Shown: piece after piece, positions 27,001-35,800 of the stretch
Numbering within the stretch: the first letter of the stretch is position 1
How the letters are laid out: every line of letters begins with the position of its first letter
NCBI RefSeq assembly: GCF_000621545.1
Contig: NZ_JHYA01000005.1
Span: 186,001 to 250,000 of the forward strand
DNA length: 64,000 bases
Direction: 5' to 3'
Origin: Anaerovibrio lipolyticus LB2005
Lineage (GTDB): Bacteria > Bacillota > Negativicutes > Selenomonadales > Selenomonadaceae
The notes under the pieces: model-generated
The model's input: only the letters and a program-made list of their open reading frames with translations
The model's database searches: none
Told to the model about the DNA's origin: nothing
Made by a program: the position numbers and the translations under genes

Positions 27001-28077
27001 GTGGCTAAGGATAGAATTAGGGCACTTAGAGATTATATAAAGGACAAGGGCTTGGATGGAGTCCTTATAAGCAAGGAGGAAAACCTCCATTATTTTAGTG
27101 GCTTCACCGGTGATGATACCATGCTGGTGGTTTCTTCTGATGATGCGGTTATAGTAACGGATTTTCGCTATGTGGAGCAGGCTGCTAATGAGGCTCCTGA
27201 CTACAGAATTGCCAAGCAGGAAAAGGGCCTTTTGCTGAGAGTATCCGAGGTAATCAAGGAACTGGGTATTAAGAAAATTGGTTTTGAAGGCGCCTCCTTG
27301 GTAGTTGATTGGTACGAAAAAATCAAAGAGCAGGTGGGAGATGGGGTTTCGCTGAGTTCCTTGGAGCTTAACAGCCTCCGCCAGATAAAGGACCAGCAGG
27401 AGCTGCAGTACATCAGAAAGGCTGTAGCCATTAGTGATAAGGCCTTTGAGGATATTATTACCTTTATTAAGCCCGGCGTAACTGAAAATCAGGTGGCAGC
27501 CCGTCTTGAAGGTGTTATGCGATCCTTGGGATCCCAACGGCCTGCATTTACTACCATTGTGGCCTCTGGCAAAAGGGGAAGTCTTCCCCATGGAACTGCA
27601 ACAGAAAAGTTGATTAATGCAGGGGAATTTGTTACAATGGACTATGGTGCTGTGTATGAGGGGTATCACTCCGATATTACCCGTACCATTTGCGTTGGTC
27701 ATGCAGATTCCAAGCAGCGTGATGTATACGATGCTGTGCTTCAGGCTCAGCTATTGGGCTTGTCCCTGGTGAGACCTGGAGCATCAGGGAAATCTGTGGA
27801 TGGTGAGGTCAGAAAATATCTTCACGAAAGAGGATATGCAGAATATTTTGGCCACGGTCTGGGACATAGTCTGGGGCTGGAGATTCATGAGGCACCTACA
27901 CTTTCACCGCGAAGCACCTGTGAGGCCTTGCAGCCCAACACACTTATTACAGTGGAGCCGGGGGTATATATTCCCAATTGGGGCGGGGTCCGCATAGAGG
28001 ATACAGTGCTGGTTACAGACACATCAAATGATGTGCTTACATCATCTTCTAAAGAGCTAATGGAGCTTACATTTTAA
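27001..28077 (+). CDS. Xaa-Pro aminopeptidase / M24 family peptidase
   Basis: Creatinase-fold metallopeptidase, 358 residues. Creatinase N-terminal domain (~1-125), then an M24 domain with metal ligands: both Asp in FVTMDYGAVYEGYHSDITRT, His in FGHGLGHSLGLEIHE, Glu in ITVEPGVYIPNWGGVRIED. It releases N-terminal residues next to proline. GTG 27001 lies 7 bases after AGGAAG; GTG 26992 would add three residues and overlap the SD. PepQ-type prolidase is an alternative. Position before efp is a common arrangement. Confidence 0.93.
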   Translation: MAKDRIRALRDYIKDKGLDGVLISKEENLHYFSGFTGDDTMLVVSSDDAVIVTDFRYVEQAANEAPDYRIAKQEKGLLLRVSEVIKELGIKKIGFEGASLVVDWYEKIKEQVGDGVSLSSLELNSLRQIKDQQELQYIRKAVAISDKAFEDIITFIKPGVTENQVAARLEGVMRSLGSQRPAFTTIVASGKRGSLPHGTATEKLINAGEFVTMDYGAVYEGYHSDITRTICVGHADSKQRDVYDAVLQAQLLGLSLVRPGASGKSVDGEVRKYLHERGYAEYFGHGLGHSLGLEIHEAPTLSPRSTCEALQPNTLITVEPGVYIPNWGGVRIEDTVLVTDTSNDVLTSSSKELMELTF

Positions 28078-28128
28078 TTATATTTGAGGATGTATAGCTT
28101 AGCCTTGGGATGAGGTCAATATAAAAAA

Positions 28129-28144
28129 TTAATTTGCAAATTAA
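28129..28144. promoter_or_regulatory. Perfect 16-bp palindrome upstream of efp
   Basis: TTAATTTGCAAATTAA is a perfect inverted repeat ending 3 bases before the efp SD region (GGAGGG). Being AT-rich it may be chance; it could act as an operator. Confidence 0.35.
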
Positions 28145-28161
28145 ATTGGAGGGTTTTTCTA

Positions 28162-28719
28162 ATGATTACAAGTACAGATTTTCGTACAGGTTTGACAATC
28201 GAGATTGATGGTGGCGTATGGCAGGTAGTAGACTTCCAGCACGTTAAGCCAGGTAAGGGTGCAGCCTTCGTTCGTACCAAGATTAAGAATGTAGAGACTG
28301 GTGCTGTTGTTGAGCGTACCTTCAACCCTAACGAAAAGATGCCTCAGGCCCGTCTGGACACTGCCCGCATGGCATTCCTCTATGAGACTGACGGCATGTA
28401 CACTTTCATGGACAACGAGACCTATGAGCAGACTGAGCTTAACAAGGAGCAGCTTGGCGATGCTCTGAACTATCTTCAGGAGAACATGGAGGTTGCCATT
28501 CAGTCCTACAAGGGCCGCGTAATTGGTGTAACTCTCCCTAACTCCGTAGAGCTGAAGGTTACTGAGTGCGAGCCAAGCGTAAAGGGCAACACCGCTACTG
28601 GTGCCACCAAGATGGCTACCCTTGAGACTGGCTACTCTGTTCGCGTACCTCTGTTCATTAACGAGGGCGATGTACTCCGCATCGATACCCGTACCGGTGC
28701 TTACATCGAGCGTGCATAA
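28162..28719 (+). CDS. efp: Elongation factor P
   Basis: Translation factor that rescues ribosomes stalled at polyproline, 185 residues. Very close to the Bacillus protein in its start ([39 protein letters not shown]). The tip Lys, K32, sits in KPGKGAAF where Bacillus EF-P carries a 5-aminopentanol modification; the modification state here cannot be told. All three beta-barrel domains are present ([51 protein letters not shown]). Strong codon bias suggests high expression. Confidence 0.97.
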   Translation: MITSTDFRTGLTIEIDGGVWQVVDFQHVKPGKGAAFVRTKIKNVETGAVVERTFNPNEKMPQARLDTARMAFLYETDGMYTFMDNETYEQTELNKEQLGDALNYLQENMEVAIQSYKGRVIGVTLPNSVELKVTECEPSVKGNTATGATKMATLETGYSVRVPLFINEGDVLRIDTRTGAYIERA

Positions 28720-28741
28720 TATTTAATAAGATTACTTTTGG

Positions 28742-28780
28742 GCTGTGGAAAATGTTGCGACATTTTCTACAGCTTTTTCT
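28742..28780 (+). terminator. Rho-independent terminator after efp
   Basis: A 14-bp stem GCTGTGGAAAATGT / ACATTTTCTACAGC (one mismatch) with a 4-base loop and a T run. Confidence 0.93.
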
Positions 28781-28815
28781 TTTTTCGAATCTTTTATGCA
28801 CGATATACACATTTC

Positions 28816-28844
28816 TTGAATAACAACTACATGTTTGGTATAAT
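28816..28844 (+). promoter_or_regulatory. Sigma-A type promoter of the asp23 operon
   Basis: TTGAAT (28816-28821) and TATAAT (28839-28844) with a 17-bp spacer, 48 bases before asp23. No sigma-B-like promoter was recognised. Confidence 0.75.
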
Positions 28845-28891
28845 GATAAGCAAGTAATATTATGCATAATTATTGATAGGGGGGTATTTAT

Positions 28892-29287
28892 ATGGCAGAC
28901 GAAATGATTAAAATTGATGACGGTTTAGGTTCTGTTCGCATTGGCGATGAGGTTGTCAGCATGATGGCCGGTATTGCTGCGCTGGAGATTCCTGGCATAG
29001 CCGGAATGAGCGGCGGCATTGCCGGGGGTATTGCCGAGCTTCTGGGCAGAAAAAATCTTTCCAAGGGCGTTAAGGTAGAAGTAGGCGAAAAGGAAGCCCG
29101 TGTTGATTTGTACATCATCATTAAATATGGTGAGCGTATTCCAGATGTGGCTATTGCTGTTCAGGAGAACGTAAAGAAGCAGATTGAGACCATGACCGGG
29201 CTGAGCGTTATCGAGGTCAATGTTCACGTTCAGGGCGTGGATTTCGGAGAAGAAGAAAATAAGGAAGAAACCAGAAAGATCCGCTAG
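28892..29287 (+). CDS. Asp23/Gls24 family envelope stress response protein
   Basis: 131 residues, Asp23 family. Gly-rich VVSMMAGIAALEIPGIAGMSGGIAGGIAELLGRKNLSKGVKVEVG, then VDLYIIIKYGERIPDVAIAVQENVKKQIETMTGLSVIEVNVHVQGVDF. In Staphylococcus Asp23 is an abundant cytosolic protein tethered to the membrane by AmaP; both an AmaP homologue and the DUF2273 partner follow directly. Strong SD (AGGGGGG). Confidence 0.95.
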   Translation: MADEMIKIDDGLGSVRIGDEVVSMMAGIAALEIPGIAGMSGGIAGGIAELLGRKNLSKGVKVEVGEKEARVDLYIIIKYGERIPDVAIAVQENVKKQIETMTGLSVIEVNVHVQGVDFGEEENKEETRKIR

Positions 29288-29298
29288 GGGGCAGTTTA

Positions 29299-29871
29299 AT
29301 GGGAGTATTTAACAGATTCCTGCTGTTTTTGTACACCTTGCTTTTTGGTGTAGTAAGCCTGGGGGTCGTTTTACTGGTATTTAATGTGGTTCCGGAAAGA
29401 GTGCTTCTCAACGAGTATCAGTTTGCTGTAACACAGTGGCAGACAGGTGCTGTTGCTGCTGTTGTGTTTATCATCAGCATTCATCTGTTGTTTTGCTCCT
29501 TTGCTGGTAAAGGCAGCAAGGAGCTGGCCACAGGAGATATTGTGCTGGTACACGGTATAGAGGGGGATGTGAACGTTTCCATTAACGCCATAAAGGGGAT
29601 GATAGAACGGATTTCCAGTGGCGTGCGTGGTGTGCGTGAAGCAAAGGTTAAGGCTCTTTTGAAGCAGGACAAGGAAAAGGGCGACTGTCTGAATCTGGAT
29701 GTTAAGCTTGAGGTGGGGCAGGAGCGCAGTATAGCAAACATTTCTGATGATGTTCGTACCCAGTCAAGCAAATACCTGACTGACATAGCATGTATTTCTA
29801 ATTTTAATGTTGTGGTTTCCGTTCAGAGTATTTCCAGCGGTGTGGTTGTCAAGAAAAGACGACTGAAGTAA
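29299..29871 (+). CDS. amaP: Alkaline shock response membrane anchor protein AmaP
   Basis: 190 residues with two N-terminal transmembrane segments (FLLFLYTLLFGVVSLGVVLLVF and AVAAVVFIISIHLLFCSF), then a cytoplasmic Asp23-like domain (GDVNVSINAIKGMIERISSGVRGVREAKVKALL). It would recruit Asp23 to the membrane. 11 bases after asp23. Confidence 0.9.
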   Translation: MGVFNRFLLFLYTLLFGVVSLGVVLLVFNVVPERVLLNEYQFAVTQWQTGAVAAVVFIISIHLLFCSFAGKGSKELATGDIVLVHGIEGDVNVSINAIKGMIERISSGVRGVREAKVKALLKQDKEKGDCLNLDVKLEVGQERSIANISDDVRTQSSKYLTDIACISNFNVVVSVQSISSGVVVKKRRLK

Positions 29872-29884
29872 TGGAGGTGTCTGA

Positions 29885-30145
29885 ATGGATAACGAAATCA
29901 GTTTGAAGCAGGCTTTGGCCAACGCTTTTCGCCGTCAGTGTGAAAGACGTCCAGGAACCCTTATGGGGATAGCTGGTGGCATTTTGATTGCTGTGGGCAT
30001 TTTGCTCTTTGGCTTTTGGAGTGTCATGTTTGTAGTCATTTGTGGCTTTATAGGCTGCTTTATCGGTAAGAATATTGATAAGGGCGGTAGCTTTATAGAT
30101 AATATCCGGGATTCCGTTCCCCGGGATATTCACCGGTGGCGCTGA
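29885..30145 (+). CDS. DUF2273 small membrane protein
   Basis: 86 residues with two hydrophobic helices (GTLMGIAGGILIAVGILLFG and VMFVVICGFIGCFIG), ending with GKNIDKGGSF. The DUF2273 family regularly accompanies Asp23 and AmaP; role unknown. The start at ATG 29885 has GGAGG upstream. Confidence 0.9.
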   Translation: MDNEISLKQALANAFRRQCERRPGTLMGIAGGILIAVGILLFGFWSVMFVVICGFIGCFIGKNIDKGGSFIDNIRDSVPRDIHRWR

Positions 30146-30188
30146 TAGCCAAATATATTATTTTGTTTAAGAATCGAGGAATATAAGT

Positions 30189-30623
30189 ATGAGTCGTAGA
30201 CAAGCTCGTGAGGTAGCACTTCAGGCTTTGTTTCAGTTGGATATGAATCCGTTGGATGAAGGTATGGATGTAGCTCAGGCCAGACAGAATGCCATTGATG
30301 CTGCTGTCTTTGCAAAGGATGAGGATGTTAAGCTGGGCAGCAAGGACATGGATTTTCTGAAGGGGCTGGTAAATGGTACTCTTGATAACCAGGAGTCCAT
30401 TGATGAAATGATTACCAATAGCTCCAAGGAGTGGAAGCTGCAGCGTATGGCCGGAGTAGACAGAAATATTACCCGTATGGCTGTTTATGAGCTTAAGTTC
30501 TGCGAGGAGAAGCTGACTCCTAATATCGTTATTAATGAGGCAGTTGAGCTGGCCAAGAAGTTTGGCAGCGATGAGTCCAGCCGTTTTGTAAATGGTATTC
30601 TGGGAGCTATTGCTCGTGTATAA
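30189..30623 (+). CDS. nusB: Transcription antitermination factor NusB
   Basis: 144 residues, all-helical RNA-binding NusB fold: SRRQAREVALQALFQLDMNP at the N-terminus, RMAGVDRNITRMAVYEL, NIVINEAVELAKKFGSDESSRFVNGILGAIAR at the end. With NusE it acts in rRNA antitermination. It follows the asp23 group, as in many Firmicutes, and is closed by a terminator. Confidence 0.97.
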   Translation: MSRRQAREVALQALFQLDMNPLDEGMDVAQARQNAIDAAVFAKDEDVKLGSKDMDFLKGLVNGTLDNQESIDEMITNSSKEWKLQRMAGVDRNITRMAVYELKFCEEKLTPNIVINEAVELAKKFGSDESSRFVNGILGAIARV

Positions 30624-30628
30624 GATTT

Positions 30629-30658
30629 AGGGCCGCATTTTTGGGTGCGGCCCGTTTT
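30629..30658 (+). terminator. Rho-independent terminator after nusB
   Basis: GGGCCGCA / TGCGGCCC perfect stem with an 8-base loop and a T-rich tail. Confidence 0.9.
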
Positions 30659-30691
30659 CTGTGTTTTAGAATATGCTTTTTCGGGTGAAAT

Positions 30692-31894
30692 ATGGCTGTT
30701 ATCAGAAGTGTTTCTGAGATAACTAAATATATTGCGGGACTTTTAAAGAATGATCTGGCCCTGCACAATGTCACTATCAGAGGACAGATTTCTAATTTTA
30801 AGCAGTATTCCTCCGGCCATTGCTACTTTGATCTGAAGGATAAGGATTCTATTTTAAAGTGCGTTATCTGGCGAAGCTATGCGGAACGTCTGAGGTTTCG
30901 TCCTGAAAACGATATGCAGGTGCTGGCCACTGGCAGCGTGGAGGTTTACGAGCGTGACGGCAAGTATCAGTTTTACGTCAGCCGTATGGCTCCAGATGGT
31001 GTAGGGGAGCTGGCTCTTGCCTTTGAGCAGCTGAAGGAGCGCCTTTCCAAGGAGGGCCTTTTTGATGCTGAATTTAAGAAGGCTTTACCAGCCTATCCAA
31101 AAACCATTGGTATTGTTACATCGCCAACGGGGGCAGTGCTGAGGGATATTTATACGGTGTCAAGGCGACGTATGCCGTCAATAAGACTGGCCCTTTATCC
31201 TGTTATGGTGCAGGGGGCAGGCTCAGCAGAGCAGATAGCCCATGGTGTTGATTTTTTCAATACCAAATATCCTGTGGATGTGCTGATAGTAGGCCGTGGT
31301 GGCGGTTCTATGGAGGATTTGTGGTCATTTAATGAGGAAGTGGTGGTTCGGGCTATTTTTAAGTCCAGAATACCTGTGATTTCCGCTGTGGGCCATGAAA
31401 CTGATTTTACACTGGCGGATTTTGTGGCTGACCAGAGAGCAGCCACCCCATCCCAGGCGGCGGAGTTGGCAGTGCCGGATGTGTCTGAGGTAATTCAGCG
31501 CATAAATTCTGCCAGGGAAAGGTTGCAGGTGGCGGCTGTTACAAGTATTAAGGACTCCAGACGGAGTCTGGAAGCTATTATGGACAGCTTCGTATTTACC
31601 CAGCCCCTTCGTATGCTGGAATCAAGCAGTATGAGGCTGGATAATTTGCAGTCCAGATTAAACAAGATAGCAATTCAGCTGGTGAAGGAGAAGAAAAACC
31701 AGCTGCTTCACGATATGGAAAAATTGGAGCTGATAAATCCTCTGGGAGTTATCAGACGGGGTTATGGTATTGTTCATGACAAAAAGGGCACTATTGTCAG
31801 TGATATCAGCAATATAAAGGTTGATGATATGGTGTCTGTAAGGCTTAATGGAGGGCAGTTTGATGCCCAGATTAAGGCAATAAGGGAGGAGTAG
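30692..31894 (+). CDS. xseA: Exodeoxyribonuclease VII large subunit
   Basis: 400 residues. N-terminal OB-fold (VRGQISNFKQYSSGHCYFDLKD-like region, NVTIRGQISNFK here) then the nuclease domain with IGIVTSPTGAVLRDI, the DVLIVGRGGGSMEDLWSFNEE motif and ISAVGHETDFTLADFVADQRAATPSQAAE, and a C-terminal coiled-coil region. It degrades single-stranded DNA with XseB, encoded 4 bases downstream. Confidence 0.97.
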   Translation: MAVIRSVSEITKYIAGLLKNDLALHNVTIRGQISNFKQYSSGHCYFDLKDKDSILKCVIWRSYAERLRFRPENDMQVLATGSVEVYERDGKYQFYVSRMAPDGVGELALAFEQLKERLSKEGLFDAEFKKALPAYPKTIGIVTSPTGAVLRDIYTVSRRRMPSIRLALYPVMVQGAGSAEQIAHGVDFFNTKYPVDVLIVGRGGGSMEDLWSFNEEVVVRAIFKSRIPVISAVGHETDFTLADFVADQRAATPSQAAELAVPDVSEVIQRINSARERLQVAAVTSIKDSRRSLEAIMDSFVFTQPLRMLESSSMRLDNLQSRLNKIAIQLVKEKKNQLLHDMEKLELINPLGVIRRGYGIVHDKKGTIVSDISNIKVDDMVSVRLNGGQFDAQIKAIREE

Positions 31895-31898
31895 TTCG

Positions 31899-32141
31899 AT
31901 GCCACGGAAAAAAGAGGCTTCCTTTGAGGAAAATCTGGCGGAATTGGAGCAGATTGTAGATAAATTGGAAAGCGGCGAAGCAAGCTTGAAGGATGTTATT
32001 GATAATTATACATTGGGCATGGAGCTTTCCAGAAAGTGTCTGGCTGAACTGAAGTCAGTTGAGGACAAGATGAATGTAATCCTCAGTGAAGAGAATGGTA
32101 AGGTAGTGGAAATGCCTTTGGAGCTTGAGGGAGGACAATAA
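31899..32141 (+). CDS. xseB: Exodeoxyribonuclease VII small subunit
   Basis: 80 residues, standard for XseB: SFEENLAELEQIVDKLESGEASLKDVIDNYTLGMELSRKCLAELKSVEDKM. Helical partner that binds the XseA coiled coil. SD AGGAGGAG overlaps the end of xseA. Confidence 0.96.
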   Translation: MPRKKEASFEENLAELEQIVDKLESGEASLKDVIDNYTLGMELSRKCLAELKSVEDKMNVILSEENGKVVEMPLELEGGQ

Positions 32142-32143
32142 TT

Positions 32144-33028
32144 GTGGACAAGACTCAGTGGAATGAACGAATTAAGCTAATAGAAAAAGCTCTGGTGGAG
32201 GAGCTTCAGGAAGATAAGGCATTGGACCCGACTCTTTGTGAATCCATGAAATACAGCCTCACTGCTGGTGGCAAGCGTCTGCGCCCAATTCTTGTGATGG
32301 CGGCGGCTGATGCCATTGGTGCTAAGGGTACTGATTTTATTCATATTGCCTGTGCCATCGAAATGATTCACACCTATTCCCTTATTCACGATGATTTGCC
32401 TGCCATGGATAATGATGATTATCGCCGTGGCAAGCTGACCAACCATAAGGTTTATGGTGATGGTATGGCCATTTTGGCTGGAGATGCCCTGCTGACCCAG
32501 GCCTTTGAGGTAATGCTTCGTCAGGATAATTTGCCGGCAGATGTGCTGTTAAATGTAGTTCGGGAAATGTCCATTGGTGCTGGCCCTAACGGTATGGTGG
32601 GGGGACAGGCCATTGATTTGGAGGCTGAGGGCAAGCAAAAATCCCTTAGTCTTGAAGAATTAAAGAAGATGCACGCTGGCAAAACCGGAGCTTTATTTAG
32701 AGCTGCCATCAGAAGTGGCGCTATTGTGGCCGGGGCCTCTGACGAGGAGCTGGCGGCCCTTACCACTTATGCTGATTGCTTCGGCCTTGCATTCCAGATT
32801 ACTGATGATATTCTGGATGTTATTGGTGATGAAGCAGTTATCGGTAAGCCTGTAGGCAGTGATGAGCGTAATGACAAGTCCACTTATGTTTCCCTTACTT
32901 CCCTGGATGAAGCCAAGAAGCTGGCGGCTGATACCGTGGCAGAAGCCGTCGACGCCTTAGAAATTTTTGGTGACAAGGCTACCTTTTTACGGGAGCTTGT
33001 GGAATATTTGTTAAAGAGAAATAAATAA
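32144..33028 (+). CDS. ispA: Polyprenyl diphosphate synthase (farnesyl diphosphate synthase type)
   Basis: 294 residues. First Asp-rich motif HDDLPAMDNDDYRRG, second Asp-rich motif QITDDILDVIGD, TAGGKRLRPILVMAAADA and GQAIDLEAEG are typical of the IspA group of short-chain trans-prenyltransferases. It condenses isopentenyl diphosphate units; exact chain length cannot be set from sequence by eye. GTG start with GGGAGGA 9 bases upstream. It sits between xseB and dxs, the conserved Firmicutes order. Confidence 0.94.
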   Translation: MDKTQWNERIKLIEKALVEELQEDKALDPTLCESMKYSLTAGGKRLRPILVMAAADAIGAKGTDFIHIACAIEMIHTYSLIHDDLPAMDNDDYRRGKLTNHKVYGDGMAILAGDALLTQAFEVMLRQDNLPADVLLNVVREMSIGAGPNGMVGGQAIDLEAEGKQKSLSLEELKKMHAGKTGALFRAAIRSGAIVAGASDEELAALTTYADCFGLAFQITDDILDVIGDEAVIGKPVGSDERNDKSTYVSLTSLDEAKKLAADTVAEAVDALEIFGDKATFLRELVEYLLKRNK

Positions 33029-33043
33029 TTAAGGAGCCACACT

Positions 33044-34930
33044 ATGTCTGAGAACATATTGGAAAAAATAAATAGTGCTTCTGATGTGGCTAAGTGCAGC
33101 TTAGAGGAACTGAAAACTCTGGCTGGCGAAATCAGAAGCAAAATTATAAATACTTGTGCTGCCAATGGCGGTCATCTGGCACCTAGTCTTGGTACTGTGG
33201 ATCTGACTTTGGCCATGTACAGTGTATTCAATCCTGAAAAGGATAAGATTGTATGGGATGTGGGTCATCAGGCGTACTCCCATAAAATTCTCACTGGTCG
33301 TAAGGAAAGATTTAGCACTTTGCGCACCAAGGGGGGCATTACAGGCTTTCCTAAACGCTCAGAATCAAAGTGCGATGCCTTTGGTGTGGGTCACGCCAGT
33401 ACATCTATTTCTGCTGCAGTGGGTATGGCCATTGAGCGGGATATTCGCAAGCAGGATTATAGCGTTATTGCGGTAATCGGTGATGGAGCCTTTACTGGTG
33501 GTGAGGCCTATGAAGGTCTTAACTATGCCGGAACCATCGGCAAGAATATGATTGTGGTTCTTAATGACAATGAAATGTCCATTGATAAAAATGTGGGTGC
33601 CATGTCAGAGTATTTGAGCCATATTCGCATTATGCCCCAGTATAACAAGGCAAAGAAGGAGCTGCAGGAATTTTTAAAGGGGTTCCCTGGAATTGGCGAA
33701 ACTGTATGGAACGCAGCGGGCTCCGTCAAGGATGGTATTTATGCTCTTTTGACTCCGGGCAGTGTCTTTGAGTCCCTTGGATATACCTACGTTGGACCTA
33801 TTGATGGTCACAACATTGAAAAAATGCAGGAGATTTTCCAAAAGGCTAGGGGCATTGAGGGCCCTGTGCTCATTCATGTGCGAACCACCAAGGGAAAGGG
33901 ATATTCCTTTGCAGAAAATCAGCCCCATAAGTTCCACGGGGTGGGAAAATTTAACTGCGACACTGGTGAAATGATAAAAAAGGAGGGGGCACCTCCTTCC
34001 TATACGGATATTTTCAGTGATGCTCTTATCGAGCTGGCGGGAAAGTATGATAATATTACGGCAATTACGGCGGCTATGCCATCTGGCACTGGTCTAAAGA
34101 AGTTTTCTGGGGTGTATCCGGAGCGCTTTTTTGACGTGGGTATTGCAGAGGAGCATGCCATGACTATGGCAGCTGGTATGGCGGCAGTTGGTGGCAAGCC
34201 ATTTGTGGCATTGTATTCCACCTTTGCTCAGCGGGCATACGATCAGATAATTCACGATGTTTGTCTGCAAAATCTGCCTGTTACCCTTTGCCTTGACCGC
34301 GGTGGTCTTGTGGGTGCTGATGGTCCGACCCATCATGGCGTATTTGATTATTCCTATTTGCGTCACATACCTAATATGGTGGTAATGGCTCCTAAGGATG
34401 AAAATGAGCTGCGGAATATGCTTTATACAGCAGCAAATTACAATGGCCCTATCAGTGTGCGTTATCCTCGGGGCTCTGCCACAGGGGTACCAGTGAAGGA
34501 GGGCTTTGTGCAGCTTGAAATCGGCAAGGGGGAAATTCTTTCCAGAGATAGTAAAGCAATAGTATTACTTGCCGTTGGCAGTATGGTAAAGCAGGCTGTA
34601 AAGGCAGCACAATTTTTGAAGGAAAAGGATATTTATACCACTGTTGTCAACATGAGATTTGTAAAGCCACTGGATACCGGGCTTATTGATGAGCTGGTAA
34701 GGGATGCCCGTCTTGTGGTAACCCTGGAGGAAAATGCACTGGCAGGGGGCTTTGGCTCCGGTGTTTTGGAATATTTGGCAGATGCTGGTATCAATACCGC
34801 CAAGATTATGCGTTTTGGCATTGAGGATAAGTTTATCGAACAGGGCTCCTGCCCTGAGCTTCTTGAGCTTTGTGGTCTTCTTCCAGAACAGATTGCGGAT
34901 CGCATTGCAAAGAATTATGGTGATTTATAA
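33044..34930 (+). CDS. dxs: 1-deoxy-D-xylulose-5-phosphate synthase
   Basis: First enzyme of the non-mevalonate isoprenoid pathway, 628 residues. Thiamine-diphosphate motif GDGAFTGGEAYEGLNYAG...LNDNEMSID, GHQAYSHKILTGRKERF, HASTSISAAVGMA, and in the second half DVGIAEEHAMTMAAGMA with the catalytic Glu, then RYPRGSATG. It feeds ispA just upstream. The GGLVGADGPTHHGVFD segment is intact. Confidence 0.97.
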   Translation: MSENILEKINSASDVAKCSLEELKTLAGEIRSKIINTCAANGGHLAPSLGTVDLTLAMYSVFNPEKDKIVWDVGHQAYSHKILTGRKERFSTLRTKGGITGFPKRSESKCDAFGVGHASTSISAAVGMAIERDIRKQDYSVIAVIGDGAFTGGEAYEGLNYAGTIGKNMIVVLNDNEMSIDKNVGAMSEYLSHIRIMPQYNKAKKELQEFLKGFPGIGETVWNAAGSVKDGIYALLTPGSVFESLGYTYVGPIDGHNIEKMQEIFQKARGIEGPVLIHVRTTKGKGYSFAENQPHKFHGVGKFNCDTGEMIKKEGAPPSYTDIFSDALIELAGKYDNITAITAAMPSGTGLKKFSGVYPERFFDVGIAEEHAMTMAAGMAAVGGKPFVALYSTFAQRAYDQIIHDVCLQNLPVTLCLDRGGLVGADGPTHHGVFDYSYLRHIPNMVVMAPKDENELRNMLYTAANYNGPISVRYPRGSATGVPVKEGFVQLEIGKGEILSRDSKAIVLLAVGSMVKQAVKAAQFLKEKDIYTTVVNMRFVKPLDTGLIDELVRDARLVVTLEENALAGGFGSGVLEYLADAGINTAKIMRFGIEDKFIEQGSCPELLELCGLLPEQIADRIAKNYGDL

Positions 34931-34932
34931 TT

Positions 34933-35763
34933 ATGGGTGATAATACGGAAAAAGTAAAAAAAGAGCGTCTTGACGTGCTTTTGGTGAAAAAGAATCTGGT
35001 TCAGAGCCGTGAACGGGCCAAGACCACCATTATGGCCGGGATGGTTATTGTGGATGGTAACAAGATTGACAAGGCCGGTACCATGGTTAAGGAAAATGCT
35101 GATATTCGGGTTTTGGGAAATCAGATTCCTTATGTGAGCCGTGGTGGTCTGAAGCTGGAGAAGGCCATCAAGGAATTTGGCGTGGAGCTGAAGGGAAAGG
35201 TTACTGCTGATATTGGTGCTTCCACTGGAGGGTTTACTGATTGTATGCTCCAAAATGGTGCTGTAAAGGTTTTTGCCATTGATGTGGGATATGGTCAGCT
35301 GGCCTGGAGTCTCCGCACTGATGAAAGGGTAGTTAATATGGAGCGCACCAACGTGCGCAATGTAACCCCGGAGGATATCGGTCAGCTTATTGATTTGGCC
35401 TCCATAGATGTGGCCTTTATTTCCCTGGAGAAGGTTTTGCCTGCTGTAAAGGCAATGCTGAAGCCAGATGGCCAGGTGGTGGCTCTCATTAAGCCACAGT
35501 TCGAGGCTGGCAAGGAAAAGGTGGGCAAAAAGGGTGTTGTAAGAGATCCTAAGGTTCATCTGGAGGTTATTCATAAGGTTATTGACACTGCCCGTGAGAT
35601 GGAATTTGTCACCAAGGAGCTGACTTTTTCCCCAGTGAAGGGGCCTGAGGGCAATATTGAATACCTGGTTTGGCTTACCAAGGACAAGGAAGCTGCTGAT
35701 AATGTAACTGATGAGGTAATGGCAAGCACTGTTGAGCTGGCTCACAACAACCTTGACAAGTAA
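34933..35763 (+). CDS. tlyA: TlyA family rRNA 2'-O-methyltransferase
   Basis: 276 residues. N-terminal S4 RNA-binding domain (ERLDVLLVKKNLVQSRERAKTTIMAGMVIVDG...) and a FtsJ-like SAM methyltransferase domain (ADIGASTGGFTDCMLQNGAVKVFAIDVGYGQLAWSLR). In mycobacteria TlyA methylates 16S and 23S rRNA; the older label hemolysin is probably misleading. Two bases after dxs; conserved dxs-tlyA-nadK-argR-recN order. Confidence 0.94.
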   Translation: MGDNTEKVKKERLDVLLVKKNLVQSRERAKTTIMAGMVIVDGNKIDKAGTMVKENADIRVLGNQIPYVSRGGLKLEKAIKEFGVELKGKVTADIGASTGGFTDCMLQNGAVKVFAIDVGYGQLAWSLRTDERVVNMERTNVRNVTPEDIGQLIDLASIDVAFISLEKVLPAVKAMLKPDGQVVALIKPQFEAGKEKVGKKGVVRDPKVHLEVIHKVIDTAREMEFVTKELTFSPVKGPEGNIEYLVWLTKDKEAADNVTDEVMASTVELAHNNLDK

Positions 35764-35800
35764 TTCGCGGGAAGATTAGCTAAATAAAGAGGATGTCTTT

